A stretch of DNA of 64,000 bases, taken from Tritrichomonas musculus (lineage: Eukaryota; Parabasalia; Tritrichomonadida; Tritrichomonadidae). The notes beneath the pieces are model-generated. The model was given only the letters and a program-made list of their open reading frames with translations. It was not told where the DNA came from and made no database searches. The translations under genes were made by a program, and so were the position numbers. The stretch covers positions 620,001 to 684,000 of the forward strand of contig JAPFFF010000038.1 of the NCBI GenBank assembly GCA_039105265.1. Direction: 5' to 3'. This document shows positions 7,740 through 18,635 of this stretch, piece after piece. How positions within the stretch are numbered: the first letter of the stretch is position 1; each line of letters starts with the position of its first letter.

Positions 7740-8054
7740 TTACTTTTTTTCAGCTGAAGATTCACTTTCTTTAGGTTCTGATATATTTAATAAACACTCA
7801 TGTTGTGCCGTATTTTTTATTTCGATTTCTTCAAGTCCTACAGCATCTAAATAACTAGGTTGTCTGTTGTCAATTAATTCATCACTACATTTATCTTTGC
7901 GTTCTCCTTTTCGATTTGATATACTTTTATCATTTTTTTCCATTTCTTTGATTTTTATGATTCATCTTTCTTTCTTTACGCTCATTCTATTCTTCTCCTT
8001 TATTTCTTTTTTTGTCACGCATTCATTTTCTCTTTTTCCTTTAATATTTGACAT
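7740..8054 (-). pseudogene. Highly charged short reading frame, probably decayed
   Basis: Reading on the minus strand from ATG at 8054, about 22 codons rich in Lys and Glu (MSNIKGKRENECVTKKE) run to a stop; six codons later the same frame resumes with ATG at 7943 and continues for 67 codons to 7740. The second part (ending ISEPKESESSAEKK) is also strongly charged. A single stop splitting one low-complexity frame suggests a decayed gene or the C-terminal remnant of a coiled-coil protein. Function is unknown. It directly abuts the palindrome at 8078. Confidence 0.35.
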
Positions 8055-8077
8055 TCGATAAGAAATGAAATTGTTTC

Positions 8078-8468
8078 AGATATCATATTCTGAAAATAAT
8101 GTTATACCGTTAAAAGCAGCATCCGCCTCTCAAAAAGTTTTGATGAAAATACAAAAAGTTTAACTAATTCGCAGAGCTCATTCAAAATTTTGAATAGAAA
8201 GAGTATTTTTTACTCAAATTTTACAGGTTACTTCATTTTTACCGCGTCTTACCCCCAGCCGCGGGGTCTCGGCTCCGCTTCGCTTCGCTCAGCTGCGCTC
8301 GACGCCCACTAGGGGGTATGTAGACGTCGGGAAAAATGATGTAAAAATAGTAATAAATTTGAGTAAAAAATACATTTTCTATTCAAAATTTTGAATTAAT
8401 CTTATCAAAATATAACTTTTTGAGTATGAGATTCTGCTTTAAACTGTTTATATCAATATTCTGAAAAT
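8078..8468. mobile_element. Imperfect palindrome (MITE-like) with GC-rich core
   Basis: About 130 bp on each side (roughly 8107-8250 and 8322-8449) form an imperfect inverted repeat; each arm contains AAAAAGTT, ATTCAAAATTTTGAATAGAAA and ATTTTTTACTCAAATTT. The arms enclose about 70 bp of very GC-rich DNA. Near-identical direct copies of TATTCTGAAAAT stand at both outer ends (about 8084 and 8457). No coding potential is seen. Confidence 0.6.
8250..8318. other. GC-rich island inside the palindrome
   Basis: TACCCCC at 8250 pairs with GGGGGTA ending at 8318; between them lie CCGCGGGGTCTC, then CGCTTCGCTTCGCTC and GCTGCGCTCGACGC. G+C here is well above half, against roughly a quarter in the surroundings, and the next sequence with this bias in the window is only the tRNA genes. 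No open frame or RNA family is recognised. Confidence 0.7.
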
Positions 8469-9795
8469 TCCACCTCTCAAAAAATAAAAAAATTCAATGG
8501 TTTTGTCAGATTTTTCTGATAATTTATTTTAAATAATTGTGTTTTCATCAATCATTTTATAAACAGCATCTCAAAAGTCGGGCCTGTTTTAACCTATATT
8601 TGACCATAATTTTGGCGGGAAATTTATAAACAATTCAAATGTGGTACTGTAAACTATTCAAAAATGAGTTTTGACTCATTCAATTTTAAAATCTTAAAAA
8701 GGAGCACGTGTAACCGTTTTTCGTACGTTAAGAAACCTTAAAAAAACATTTATATCTTATTATAAAAACAAGAAAAAACAATATTTTTTAAATATATTGA
8801 TTATTTATATTAGATAATATAATCCATAATGATACATTACATAATTATTTCAAGTGTGATGAAATAAAGTCCTAATGATGTTTTTTTTGATCATCCAAAG
8901 GACTTGTAAATTAATAGTTTTGATATTTTATTTTAGTGCTAAATGATAAAATGATATTATATCTTATAAATAAAATTTATAGTAGACTTATAAATTTCCA
9001 AATCCCATTTTTTATTTTTGAAATCCTGGGGAATATTCTTTTCTGTTGAGTGTTTATTTACATTGATATTTTATTTTGTACCACGATTGGTGTTAATAAT
9101 TCTATTATATTATAATTAATGTTTTGTTGATACGGAATTTTTATTACAAAATATAATTTTTTTAATATATATTTATTTAATAAAGCATATTAAATATAGT
9201 ATTTTTATTTTGGAGTTGAAAAGATAATAATTTCATGAATATTTATGTTTATTAAAAATCAAAGTTTTCGGAAAAATAATAACAAATAATTGTTATATAT
9301 AATCATACCAAGCAAATATAATTATTTATCTGCAGAAAAAATCAATTAATTATGATATTTATGTATTGTAATGATGTTTGGAGGTTCTATGATATTTTAT
9401 TATTAAATTTTAATAATAAAATAGACTATTATCTTTAATATAATGAAATTTCATTTCCAAAATAACTAAATACATAAGTAAATTCAACTTTTTTTACTCT
9501 AAAAAAGATTAAAATATTTGAGAAATCTCATTGAATTCTCATCATTCAATTGGACGTACGCCCTTAATGGATGCATTTTAAAGATTATTTTATTTTTTGA
9601 AAGTTTCATATTGTTTTCTTTTCTTTTTTTTTTTTTCTATTCTTATTTTACTTTTTACAATAAAAACTTGATGTAATTTCATTAAAATGAACAATAATAT
9701 TGCTTGACAAATTAACATCAAAATAATTTCTATTCATAATAAAGTTTAGTAGTACAAAACAAAAGAAAAAATATCAATATGAACAAATAAGCAAC
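8469..9795. other. Gene-free AT-rich intergenic DNA
   Basis: No gene is seen. Near 8570-8750 there are isolated GC-richer words (TTTGGCGGGAAATT, GGAGCACGTGTAACCG) that may be remnants of an older insertion. Confidence 0.4.
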
Positions 9796-10626
9796 TTATA
9801 TTGTGTATGAAAATCTGGACGGTCTGTTTAAAAAATAACTGATATCTTGATACGATATGTTATTTTTACCTTCCAATTCTTTGGTTTTTAAATCACAAGC
9901 ATCATCATTTATAGTTGCAAGAGTTTTCCTATTTAATAAATAGTTAATATCAGGTGGTATAAAAACACTATCTTGAAATTCATAATTTTTTGAATTAAAA
10001 TCGATCATCTTTTGAGAACTTTCTTTATAATTATTAAAAATATCACTTCCTTTTTGTTTTATCAACATATTTATATAATTTTTAATCATTTCTGAAGTTC
10101 TTCCGGGCAAAAATATTTTAATTTTTGACCAACAAGGTCCAAATTGTTCATATTTTAGAATTAAAGTTCTTTCTTCTTCTGCTGTCCACAAAGAATTTTT
10201 GATTTCAGGATCTAAAACATTTTTATAATGATCTCTACATTGCTTTCCATTTTTTGTTTTCAATAATTCAGATATATATTTCCATTTTTTAGTTCCATGT
10301 AATTCAACAAGTTTTCTTAATTTTTCATCCTCTTCTTTAGTCCAATGGACTCTTGATAAGGATTTTGGCTGATTTACGTTTTTCAATGAAAAATCTTTCA
10401 ATGATTTTGATTTCGGTTCTATCATTTTACAACTGTCGATGTTTTTTGAGTTAACAATGGCATTTGTATTTTGGTTTCGTATTTTATAAGTGTTAAAATG
10501 AAAATAATAGCAGTTGCTGAGATTTGTTGCCTCAAGATTAGAATTACCAAAATGCATCCCATTAGGCTCTAAAAAAGAATCATGAAATGACTCCTGAATT
10601 TGATGACAATTGTACCCTCTATGCAT
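9796..10626 (-). CDS. R2R3-type Myb-like DNA-binding protein
   Basis: A 276-residue nuclear-type protein with two tandem Myb repeats at about residues 95-190. Repeat 1 runs from VHWTKEEDEKLRKLVELHG through W-K-Y-I and the GKQCRDHYKNVLD recognition helix; repeat 2 from SLWTAEEERTLILKYEQFG through W-S-K-I and the GRTSEMIKNYINML helix. The usual tryptophans are W-W(-Y) in each repeat, as in trichomonad Mybs. The N-terminal 90 residues are Asn/His-rich and disordered; the C-terminal tail is short. In Trichomonas, proteins of this class regulate transcription (for example of iron-responsive genes); no target can be inferred here. It starts at the first ATG, 10626, and is transcribed away from the kinase gene at 11551. 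Confidence 0.9.
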   Translation of the reverse strand: MHRGYNCHQIQESFHDSFLEPNGMHFGNSNLEATNLSNCYYFHFNTYKIRNQNTNAIVNSKNIDSCKMIEPKSKSLKDFSLKNVNQPKSLSRVHWTKEEDEKLRKLVELHGTKKWKYISELLKTKNGKQCRDHYKNVLDPEIKNSLWTAEEERTLILKYEQFGPCWSKIKIFLPGRTSEMIKNYINMLIKQKGSDIFNNYKESSQKMIDFNSKNYEFQDSVFIPPDINYLLNRKTLATINDDACDLKTKELEGKNNISYQDISYFLNRPSRFSYTI

Positions 10627-11550
10627 ATCAAGATATCTTTTTATAAAATGATTGAATTGAATTGATTATTTTATCTTTTTATAAAAAGAGAATTCAATTT
10701 TTTTCTCTCAAAAAGCTACAACTTATTTCATATTCAAAATTTGAATTAAAGTGCTTTTGCTTTCTATATTTCATTTCAAAAAATACAATAACAATCCATT
10801 ACATTCTTCAAAAATGCTCTTTTGTTTTAAACTTGCATCTAATTCTACATCATTAAATTTTGTTAATCATTTCGAATCGAATGTGAAAATTGTGATTAAA
10901 TCATTTTCAATGTAAATGACAATAATCATTCAATCTAAATTCAAAATTTTTTTTTTATGCATTCATCATTTTAAATAAAAATATAACATTAACAGTAGTA
11001 AAAAATCTTTACTGTGATAAACATTATTTTATTTTAAAAAAAATAATAATTCAAAAAGTTCTAACTAACAATAAAATTTCATCTTTCAATTGAAATTCGC
11101 TTTCAATCAAATTTAAACAAACAAACAAACTAAAAAAGTATTTCAGATTTAAATTTTATCAAAAAAGCTTTTTAAAGATCAAAAACATTTCTTTCTTTGA
11201 ATTTATAAATAATAATATCATATTTTTAACATAAGGTAAATCATGTTCCAAAATAAACAAATAATCATATGTTTTTATGATATAAACAAACAAGTCAATT
11301 ATAATTGCTAAAATTTTTTTTGATATATACCAATTTTTTTAAATAATATAATTTTTATATACAGCTGATGCCAATGCCCAAATTAATACTGAAATTATAT
11401 TTCAAACATATATTAATAATCAATGCTAACAATTATTTCTCTTCGAAAGATGTTTTTTTTACTTCCATTTTAAATTGAATAGTTTATTTTACATTAAAGA
11501 GATAAAAAATAAACTTTTTAAAAAGTGAAATAAAATTTTTGTTTTGGAAA
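10627..11550. other. Divergent promoter region between Myb and kinase-Sel1 genes
   Basis: About 920 bases separate the divergent starts of the Myb gene and the kinase gene. They are AT-rich with repeated TTCAAAATT words and no gene or paired termini. Promoters for both genes must lie here, but no element can be singled out. Confidence 0.5.
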
Positions 11551-14500
11551 ATGAGAAACAAGAAATTTCAATTGATTGAAAGCAAGTTTAAGTTCATAGG
11601 CATACGTAATGCAGATCATGCTCGTCAATGTATCCAAGAATTAAAACAAAGCAAATTAATTATAATTGATCTTATTCGAAAAGTTGACCAAAACGATAAC
11701 ATTTTGGAATTAATATTTCTAGTTTGCTTTGATAAAATAATATTGATCATCAATTCGCCAATATTACACCTTTTTCAGCCATTTTTTACTCTAAATAAAA
11801 ATTCAAGTTTTTATTTCCTCCATAAATCGAAAGAATATTTCGGCGAATTCATTAAAACACAATACAAAGAACCAGCTGAATCATCAGATGATTTATTAAG
11901 CAAAATTACACCGTTTCAAGACCAAATTCATACAAATGAAAATAAATTTTTCAAACCGACAATTTTTTCATATTTGCAAAAAATTGGTGAAATGAAATTG
12001 AGACAACATCGAATTCAAAGCATATTTGAGGGAATTGACCAAGAACAAAAATATAACATAAACATTGATGACTTCATTGAAATAAGATCCCTTGGGGGAG
12101 GATCATCAGCCCATGCTTTTTTGAATTACAATTTGACATATGAAAAATTTTTCGCAATAAAAAAGTTTGATATGCCAAATGAAAAGTTCGAAAAAGATAA
12201 ATTATCAGAAAGAGAGATAAAAAACTACCAAGAGATAAATCATCCTTTCATTCCTAAATTTTATGGAACAATTGAAAATAAACCAAACGAACCACATTCA
12301 ATTGTCATCGATTACATTGAAGGCCAAAATTTGCAACATATCAAAAAGCTTAAATTAAATGATGAATTAAAATTAAAAATCATTTTTCAAATAATGATTG
12401 TGATTGAATATCTTCAAAATCTTGGCTTTGCTTATCGTGATTTAAAACCAAATAACGTCATTCTTGATTCAAACAAAACAATTGCACTAATTGATTTTGA
12501 CCGAATGATCAAAATTCCAAAGAATCAAGACAAAAATTACGACAGTAAAGATACAAATGATGTAGAAAATAAGAATGTTGATGGAAATGAAAGTGCTGAA
12601 TTTACAAAAAGTTTTTCTAGTTTTTATGTTGCCCCAGAATTGAATTCTGATATTATAACTAATAAATGTGATGTTTATTCAATTGGTATGATGATTATCT
12701 ACATAATTCAAGAAAAAAAAATAGGTGATAAAGTTGAAATCAATTTTCCATCCAAATTTGATCAATTGGCGAAAATGTGTAAAAAATGCATCATTCAAAA
12801 CCCCAAATTGAGACCGAACATATCAGAAATAATCAATGATTTCTATGACAATTACTTTAGTGTAATCCACACACGTAATTTATTTAAAGGAAATGAAGAA
12901 GAATTGAGGATGCTTTCAGAATCAGACACGATTCATTCGAAGCCAGATATCCATTCAAATTCATTCTCTCAATATTGGATATGTTTGTCAGAATATTCCC
13001 ATCCAGTGTCACTTTTTTATTTTATAAAAAATTATGTTGAAGGTAACATTCTTCCTCAAAATTTGAATAAGTATGTTAATTATATGACATATTACGTTGA
13101 TCATTCAAATCCAGATCCAACACTGATATTTGAATTAGGCTGCAATTTATATGAAAACATTGACATTGAACGCAACATTAAGAAAGCAATTCATTACATA
13201 ACGATAGCAGCAGATTTAGGAAATTCAGAAGCACAATATAAGCTAGGATTAATTTATTCAGATCCAAAAAGCGGTTATTTTGACTTCTCAAAAAGTTATC
13301 ATTATATGCAACTTTCTGCAGAAAATAAAAACATAGAAGCATTGAAAAGAATGGGTGAATTTTCATTATATCAACAAGGAAACATTTATGCAGCAATTAA
13401 TTATTACAGTGTTGCAGCCGAACAAAACGATGTTAAATCATACGGAATGCTTGGTTTCATTTATATCAACTTTACTAATGACACAAATAAAGGTTTGTAT
13501 TATCTCAATCTTGCAGCTGCCCAGAAAGACATAGACTCTCTTAAATTTCTTGGTAGTTTTTATGTTTCTAAGAATTATGGTCCTATTGACGTCCCTAGAT
13601 CCATTCATTATTTCGGATTGGCAGCAGCAGAAGGTGATGCAGAAGCTCTTTTAAATTTGGGCCTCATTTACTACAAAGGAGAAGGAATCAAAAAGGACAT
13701 ACGTAAAGCAATGAAATATTTAGAAGAAGCATCAGAACTCGGTGATGCAAGATCTGCGAGTTTACTTGGAATTACCTATCTTGAAGGGAAATACGTTAAC
13801 AAGAACATTAAGCTTGCTTTTCATTATTTTTCACGAGCAGCTGAAAAACGCTATCCAGAAGCACAGAATTATCTTGGCATCATTTATTATGAACATATGA
13901 AAGATGTTGATAAAGCCATTCATTATTTTACACTGGCAGCGAACCAGAATTATAAAAATGCTCAATATCACCTCGGCATGATTTATCTGCACAAGAAGCC
14001 GGTTGATATAAAACGTTCACTTTATTATTTGATGCTATCAATTCAAGAATCTCCAAAGCCTAACTTTTTAAATAAAAATATTGATTGTTCAGAGTTTCCT
14101 GTTTACAAGAGATGCACCGATTCCTTCTTGATCCTTGGCTGTCTGTATCATCTTGGAAGACATGTCAAAAAAGACGTTAAAAAAGCAATTTCTTTTTATA
14201 AAGAAGCTTCGTCTCTAAATAATCAATATGCAAAAAATAATCTTGGCGTGATTTATAAAATTGGTGATGGTGTTAACAAAAATTTGAGTACAGCAATTGA
14301 ATATTTCAAAGAAGCAGTTGAAAAAAGTGACGTTTTATCAATGTATAATTTGGCTTCACTTTATTTCTTTGAAAATTATAATAATTTTGATGAATCCTTG
14401 AATTTATTAATTAAATCATTGAATTTAGACGGAAAATTTTATCCATCAATTATTTTGATTAGTTTGATCGTTATTAAAAAATATGATAATATTTCATTCG

Positions 14501-14769
14501 AAGTCATCAAGAAAGAATTTGATAAATATCAAAATAAAAGAGATGAATTTCCAGGCCGGGTGTTTAATCTAATCCAAAAATTTGAATTGAAAGCAAAATC
14601 TAATTTTGATAAAATTTATCAAAAATTCCAAGAAATTTACTTTGTCTATTTTGACAAAAAGAGCATTTGTTCAGATTCTCTAAAAGGAATGAATAACAAT
14701 AATACAAACAATGAAAAATTAAAAGATATTAACAACCTATTTTATGAAGGATTTGGAATTGATTTATAA
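11551..14769 (+). CDS. Kinase-like domain fused to Sel1 repeats
   Basis: A 1072-residue protein. Residues about 170-445 form a protein-kinase fold: a loop LGGGSSAHAF from residue 181, a FAIKKFDM lysine strand, the catalytic loop YRDLKPNN at 295-302 (His of HRD replaced by Tyr) and IDFDRM at 314-319, where the Gly of DFG is Asp. APE is kept as APEL. Such changes make reduced or altered catalysis likely. From about residue 520 to 935 at least ten Sel1-like repeats follow (for example KAIHYITIAADLGNSEAQYKLGLIY), alpha-solenoids that bind partner proteins. The N-terminal 160 residues resemble the region preceding the kinase in trichomonad relatives. The frame is open slightly upstream, but the first ATG is at 11551 (MRNKKFQL). 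It is probably a cytosolic scaffold or regulatory kinase. Confidence 0.9.
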   Translation: MRNKKFQLIESKFKFIGIRNADHARQCIQELKQSKLIIIDLIRKVDQNDNILELIFLVCFDKIILIINSPILHLFQPFFTLNKNSSFYFLHKSKEYFGEFIKTQYKEPAESSDDLLSKITPFQDQIHTNENKFFKPTIFSYLQKIGEMKLRQHRIQSIFEGIDQEQKYNINIDDFIEIRSLGGGSSAHAFLNYNLTYEKFFAIKKFDMPNEKFEKDKLSEREIKNYQEINHPFIPKFYGTIENKPNEPHSIVIDYIEGQNLQHIKKLKLNDELKLKIIFQIMIVIEYLQNLGFAYRDLKPNNVILDSNKTIALIDFDRMIKIPKNQDKNYDSKDTNDVENKNVDGNESAEFTKSFSSFYVAPELNSDIITNKCDVYSIGMMIIYIIQEKKIGDKVEINFPSKFDQLAKMCKKCIIQNPKLRPNISEIINDFYDNYFSVIHTRNLFKGNEEELRMLSESDTIHSKPDIHSNSFSQYWICLSEYSHPVSLFYFIKNYVEGNILPQNLNKYVNYMTYYVDHSNPDPTLIFELGCNLYENIDIERNIKKAIHYITIAADLGNSEAQYKLGLIYSDPKSGYFDFSKSYHYMQLSAENKNIEALKRMGEFSLYQQGNIYAAINYYSVAAEQNDVKSYGMLGFIYINFTNDTNKGLYYLNLAAAQKDIDSLKFLGSFYVSKNYGPIDVPRSIHYFGLAAAEGDAEALLNLGLIYYKGEGIKKDIRKAMKYLEEASELGDARSASLLGITYLEGKYVNKNIKLAFHYFSRAAEKRYPEAQNYLGIIYYEHMKDVDKAIHYFTLAANQNYKNAQYHLGMIYLHKKPVDIKRSLYYLMLSIQESPKPNFLNKNIDCSEFPVYKRCTDSFLILGCLYHLGRHVKKDVKKAISFYKEASSLNNQYAKNNLGVIYKIGDGVNKNLSTAIEYFKEAVEKSDVLSMYNLASLYFFENYNNFDESLNLLIKSLNLDGKFYPSIILISLIVIKKYDNISFEVIKKEFDKYQNKRDEFPGRVFNLIQKFELKAKSNFDKIYQKFQEIYFVYFDKKSICSDSLKGMNNNNTNNEKLKDINNLFYEGFGIDL

Positions 14770-14784
14770 AATATCTTTTTTAAT

Positions 14785-14841
14785 AAAATAATATACTCTT
14801 TGATATATATACTCTTTGATATATATACTCTTTGATATTTA
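14785..14841. repeat. Tandem 18-bp repeat, three copies
   Basis: Three copies of ATATACTCTTTGATAT lie 15-70 bases after the stop of the kinase-Sel1 gene. This is a short minisatellite with no evident role. Confidence 0.8.
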
Positions 14842-14853
14842 TCTTTCCGATAA

Positions 14854-15090
14854 ATGCATATGGAGCAATTTCCTGCATTTATGTATTGCAAACATCTTAA
14901 AAATGTAAATGTGTCTCACAAATCGGAATTAATAAAAATTGGTGAACGTGCATTTGAAAGAACAGCAATTGAAAGTTTTATTATTCCACCAAATGTTTCA
15001 CTAATTTTTTTAGTAAATGACATTTCTAAAACAATTTTGTTCTTTTTTGATAATCTTTTTTTTTTTTTTCCTATTTTCAGACCATATTAA
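14854..15090 (+). pseudogene. BspA-type LRR remnant
   Basis: The first 50 codons read as one and a half BspA/LRR_5 units (FMYCKHLKNVNVSHKSELIKIGERAFERTAIESFIIPPNVSLI, given here as two joined units), matching the consensus of the 1059-residue LRR protein at 42826-46005 (SKESKLQ-IEESAF). After that the frame runs into low-complexity Phe/Ile codons. It is a truncated copy or a broken end of an LRR gene, 85 bases behind the kinase-Sel1 gene. It could once have been the LRR tail of that gene, as in the kinase-Sel1-LRR gene at 58951, but no continuous frame links them. Confidence 0.7.
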
Positions 15091-16235
15091 GGTTGAACAA
15101 AAGCAGTATATTTTATCATATTATAATATAATAAAATATATGATGATAAAAAATTTATTTACTAAATATAATGGTAAAATTGACGTATGATATAAAAATA
15201 AACTAATTTTTCTTTTTGAATGAAAATTTTACAATTTGATAAGTTTAGAAAAAAAATGATGTTTTGTATAAATATTATAGCAAATATGAGGAAAATCCAA
15301 TTTAAAATATAAGATATATTTTTTAGTTAATTTATTAAATTGAATTTATTTTTTATGAAATATTTGAATCATCAGAAAATTGAGATCAATTCTATGAAAT
15401 TATTATATGCTTCAGAATATTGAGCATTTTTTTAAGAAATAATTGTGAGATTGTAAGATATAAACAATTGTAAAATTGTGAGAAAATAAAGATTTCTGAA
15501 AAGTAAAAATATGTAAAGTATTCAAAGAAAAAATCTATCCAAAATAAAGTCCCCAGCGTCGGAATTTTTGATTTTTTAAAATAAATCTTTTTAAAATCAA
15601 AAAATATGGCCAATTTTTCAAATTTTAACTCAGGTTGAAAAGATTAGCTGAGTGATTATTTATGAAATTATCTCTACTTTTAGCAAGATATACAATAATT
15701 TAAATATATTATATAATGATATTATTAATTTTATGAATATTTAATAAAAAAAATTAAAATTTATAATGATATATTTCGCAAAATATGTATTTTCGTTGTC
15801 ACTTTTTGAATACTACAAAATTGAATGAATACCTTAATAAGGCCTCTATTTTCTTGTTCTATTCAATATCATAAACATTCAATACATTTTTACAAAATTC
15901 ACAATATCTAAAATATATTTCCTTTTTTTTTTTTTTTTAATATCTCAAATAAATAATGTTTATTTTATTTACAATAATAAATTAATCAGAAATTTTCAAT
16001 TTTTATATTTTTATATAATAATCAAAACAATATATTGCCATTTTATTTTTTTTTTTATTTAAATAAACAATAAAAAATTGAATAAAATTGAATCATTTTT
16101 TATTTTACTTTCAATTTTTGAATTTTCAGAATTTTTTTTTTTTTGAAAGCAAATATTCAATTTTAAAAATAAAAAAATAAAAAATTAAAGTATAATTATA
16201 TTTATATATATTTATAAATTTATAATAAAATTAAT
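15091..16235. other. Gene-free AT-rich intergenic DNA
   Basis: About 1.1 kb of AT-rich sequence with poly-T and ATATA runs; no gene, RNA gene or transposon termini are seen. Confidence 0.5.
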
Positions 16236-16811
16236 TTATAAATATTCTTCGTCAAATGGTATGTTCATATGATATTCATATGAACCAACAAAAGGATCAT
16301 ATTTATTTGAAAACATCAATTCAAAATCTGTATCACCTTCATCCAACTTATTGTTTACTTGCTTATCTAGAGGATCATTTGGTAAATATATTTGACTATC
16401 TTGTTTATTATTGTTAACACTTGATGAATTCATGAAACTGGTAAATGGAATAACTAAGATACTGTTGTTCTTAATCGATTTATAAAAATGGTAATTATTT
16501 GAGTACTGATGAAGCTTCTCATTTGATAAATGAACATGACTTGACTTTTCTAAATATAATTTTGAATCACAAGTTATAACACGAAATGCAGTTTCACATA
16601 AAGTGCACTTCAAATCTATACCAATTTTTCTATGTAAGTTTTTCTTTGTACTTTTGGTATTTTGTATTTCAATTGATTTGGATTGCATTAAGTAATGGGT
16701 TTTACATAGTTGAAAGCCATCTTTATCGATATTATAATGAAAACAAAGAGGAACAAGCTGCCCTTTAATAAAAATATTTCCACAGTTGCAACTGCAATTT
16801 GTTTTTTTCAT
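16236..16811 (-). CDS. Cys/His-rich putative zinc-binding protein
   Basis: A 191-residue protein with a Cys/His-rich N-terminal 75 residues: C-S-C-N-C-G at 6-11, then C23, H25, C36, H39 and a C-x2-C pair near 70-73 followed by another Cys near 81. Spacing suggests one or two zinc-ribbon-like sites but matches no family I can name. The C-terminal half is Asn/Asp-rich and probably disordered, ending in acidic residues (PFDEEYL). No signal peptide or membrane helix is present. Starts at the first ATG (MKKTNCSCNCG). It may be a nuclear or nucleic-acid-binding factor, which is inference from the metal site alone. Confidence 0.65.
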   Translation of the reverse strand: MKKTNCSCNCGNIFIKGQLVPLCFHYNIDKDGFQLCKTHYLMQSKSIEIQNTKSTKKNLHRKIGIDLKCTLCETAFRVITCDSKLYLEKSSHVHLSNEKLHQYSNNYHFYKSIKNNSILVIPFTSFMNSSSVNNNKQDSQIYLPNDPLDKQVNNKLDEGDTDFELMFSNKYDPFVGSYEYHMNIPFDEEYL

Positions 16812-17458
16812 TTGTATTATCTTTATTTTTTATTTTTGGTTTTGGTCAATTTCTTTCGAATCAATTGTTTAAAACACATTTATAGCGTTTCAAACACAAT
16901 TTTTTTCAATGCAATTAATATTTATAGTGAAAAAATATATTATAATATAATATAATTATATATAAAATTATATAACATATAAAAATTGAGAAAAATTACT
17001 AATATTTAAAATTGTGATTGTTTATGTTATTCAATTATTGAAAATTAAAATTGAGTTACTCTCAAATTTTTTTGTAGAAATAAAAAATTGAATTAAAAAA
17101 ATTTGACGATTATTAATTAAAAAAATTATAATTTCTTATTTATTTAAATAGATATACAATTACTTTTAATATAATTGATTTAATTATTAATTTTAAATAT
17201 ATTCATTTTATATATAATACAATATAACAAATGAAAAACCAATAAAACATTGGACATTAAAATTATATTCAATTTTTTGATAAATATTACAAACATCATA
17301 AATCTATTTGTTATTTGTTAATACAAAATAAAATACCAAAATTGAATTTTAACGGTAAGCTTTGAACAAACTTAAGTCAAAATTTGATAATTTTATTTAT
17401 TTTTCTCTTTATTCAATTTTGAAAGATTAAAAAAAATTTATATAAGAGATGTTAAACG
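16812..17458. other. Gene-free AT-rich intergenic DNA
   Basis: Upstream region of the Cys/His-rich gene, up to the target TA of the next transposon footprint. No further feature is seen. Confidence 0.5.
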
Positions 17459-17460
17459 TA

Positions 17461-18633
17461 AACTGGGAGTCAAAAGTCGGACCACTTTCAACCTTATATT
17501 GGCCTTTTGAGCGGTTATTTTATTTTTCGTCTTCTCAATTTAGAACACTTTTCCATTCAATTAATGGTCTGAGTTTTGATTCGTCTCAATTTTGCATTTT
17601 TCAATGCAAAAAAAATAAAAAAATTGAATAAAAAGATTTTTTTATTGAATGAAAAATAAAAAAGATGAAAAGAAATGTCTTCCATCATTTAATCCAAGTA
17701 AGAATTTGCTAAAAAGTGTTCCAAAATATCAGAGAAATTTTCAAAATTATGTAATATTTTGGTGCAAAATGGTTAAAAATAGAAAATATTGATAATTTTA
17801 TGGAATAAATGAACAATTTGGAAATAGAAATCGTGATATTTAAAGAGAATTTCGCCAATATTTATTTTCTCCTAATTTTGGAAAAATGCGTTTTTTGAGA
17901 TGTATCTTTTGTGTATTTTGAGATTTATTGCATTTTAGGCAATATATTATAATATTTTTTTTTTTTCAATCATCTTGCGGTAGTTGCGGTATTTTGGAAA
18001 GAAAATTTATCATATAATCAAATATTGTTGGCTGTGTTGTTGTATTAGATCATCAAACTCTACAGCAGATGCATTTAGTTAAGCGACATTTTCAAACAAG
18101 AAGTTTTAATTATTCCAAATTCAAATTAAAACTCATTTATTCAATTTTTTTAAAATAAAAAACGAATATATACATGTATATATCAATTATTAAAATAGGA
18201 TTTAGGATTTAAAATTAATATAATTAATTATATAATATTTATTTATAGCTAATATATGCAAAAAGCTTTTTATATATAAGATATTCATTTTTTAGCATTC
18301 AATTAAATTCTTACAGAAACAAATTTATAAAATATATTATTTAAAATAATAAATAAATTAAATATTATCTATTTTTATATTTATAAATATATCAATAAAA
18401 TTAAATAATAATATAAACACTTTAATTATCTTATAAATTATAGGATATAATTATTTTGAAAAAAAAAGATTTGAGATAAAAAAAGTAAGAAAATAAATTA
18501 TCAAACACAGCCAAAATAAAACAGAAAAAATTAATTTGAGATAAAAAGTTCAAAATTTTAAAAAATGAAAGGAAAAAAATATGTCAGAGAAATTTGAAAG
18601 GAAAAATGGTGGTCTGCCTTTTGGTTTTAAGTT
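17461..18633. mobile_element. Non-autonomous Tc1/mariner-like element, 1173 bp
   Basis: The left end AACTGGGAGTCAAAAGTCGG (17461) and the right end read inverted, AACTTAAAACCAAAAGGCAG (from 18633), share AACT, CAAAAG and GACCAC blocks and are flanked by TA (17459-17460; 18634-18635). The same terminal blocks bound the autonomous element at 22264-23936. No transposase gene is present. One internal 45-codon stretch from 18018 (VVVLDHQTLQQMHLVKRHF) looks like coding sequence of unknown origin and may be captured or host-derived. Confidence 0.6.
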
Positions 18634-18635
18634 TA

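Noticed and set aside
10662-10856. Small plus-strand frame upstream of the Myb gene
   Set aside because: AT-driven Phe/Ile/Leu-rich frame with no protein-like pattern.
17449-17631. 60-codon frame at the left end of the non-autonomous element
   Set aside because: It spans the transposon terminal repeat and TA target site, so it is not a gene.
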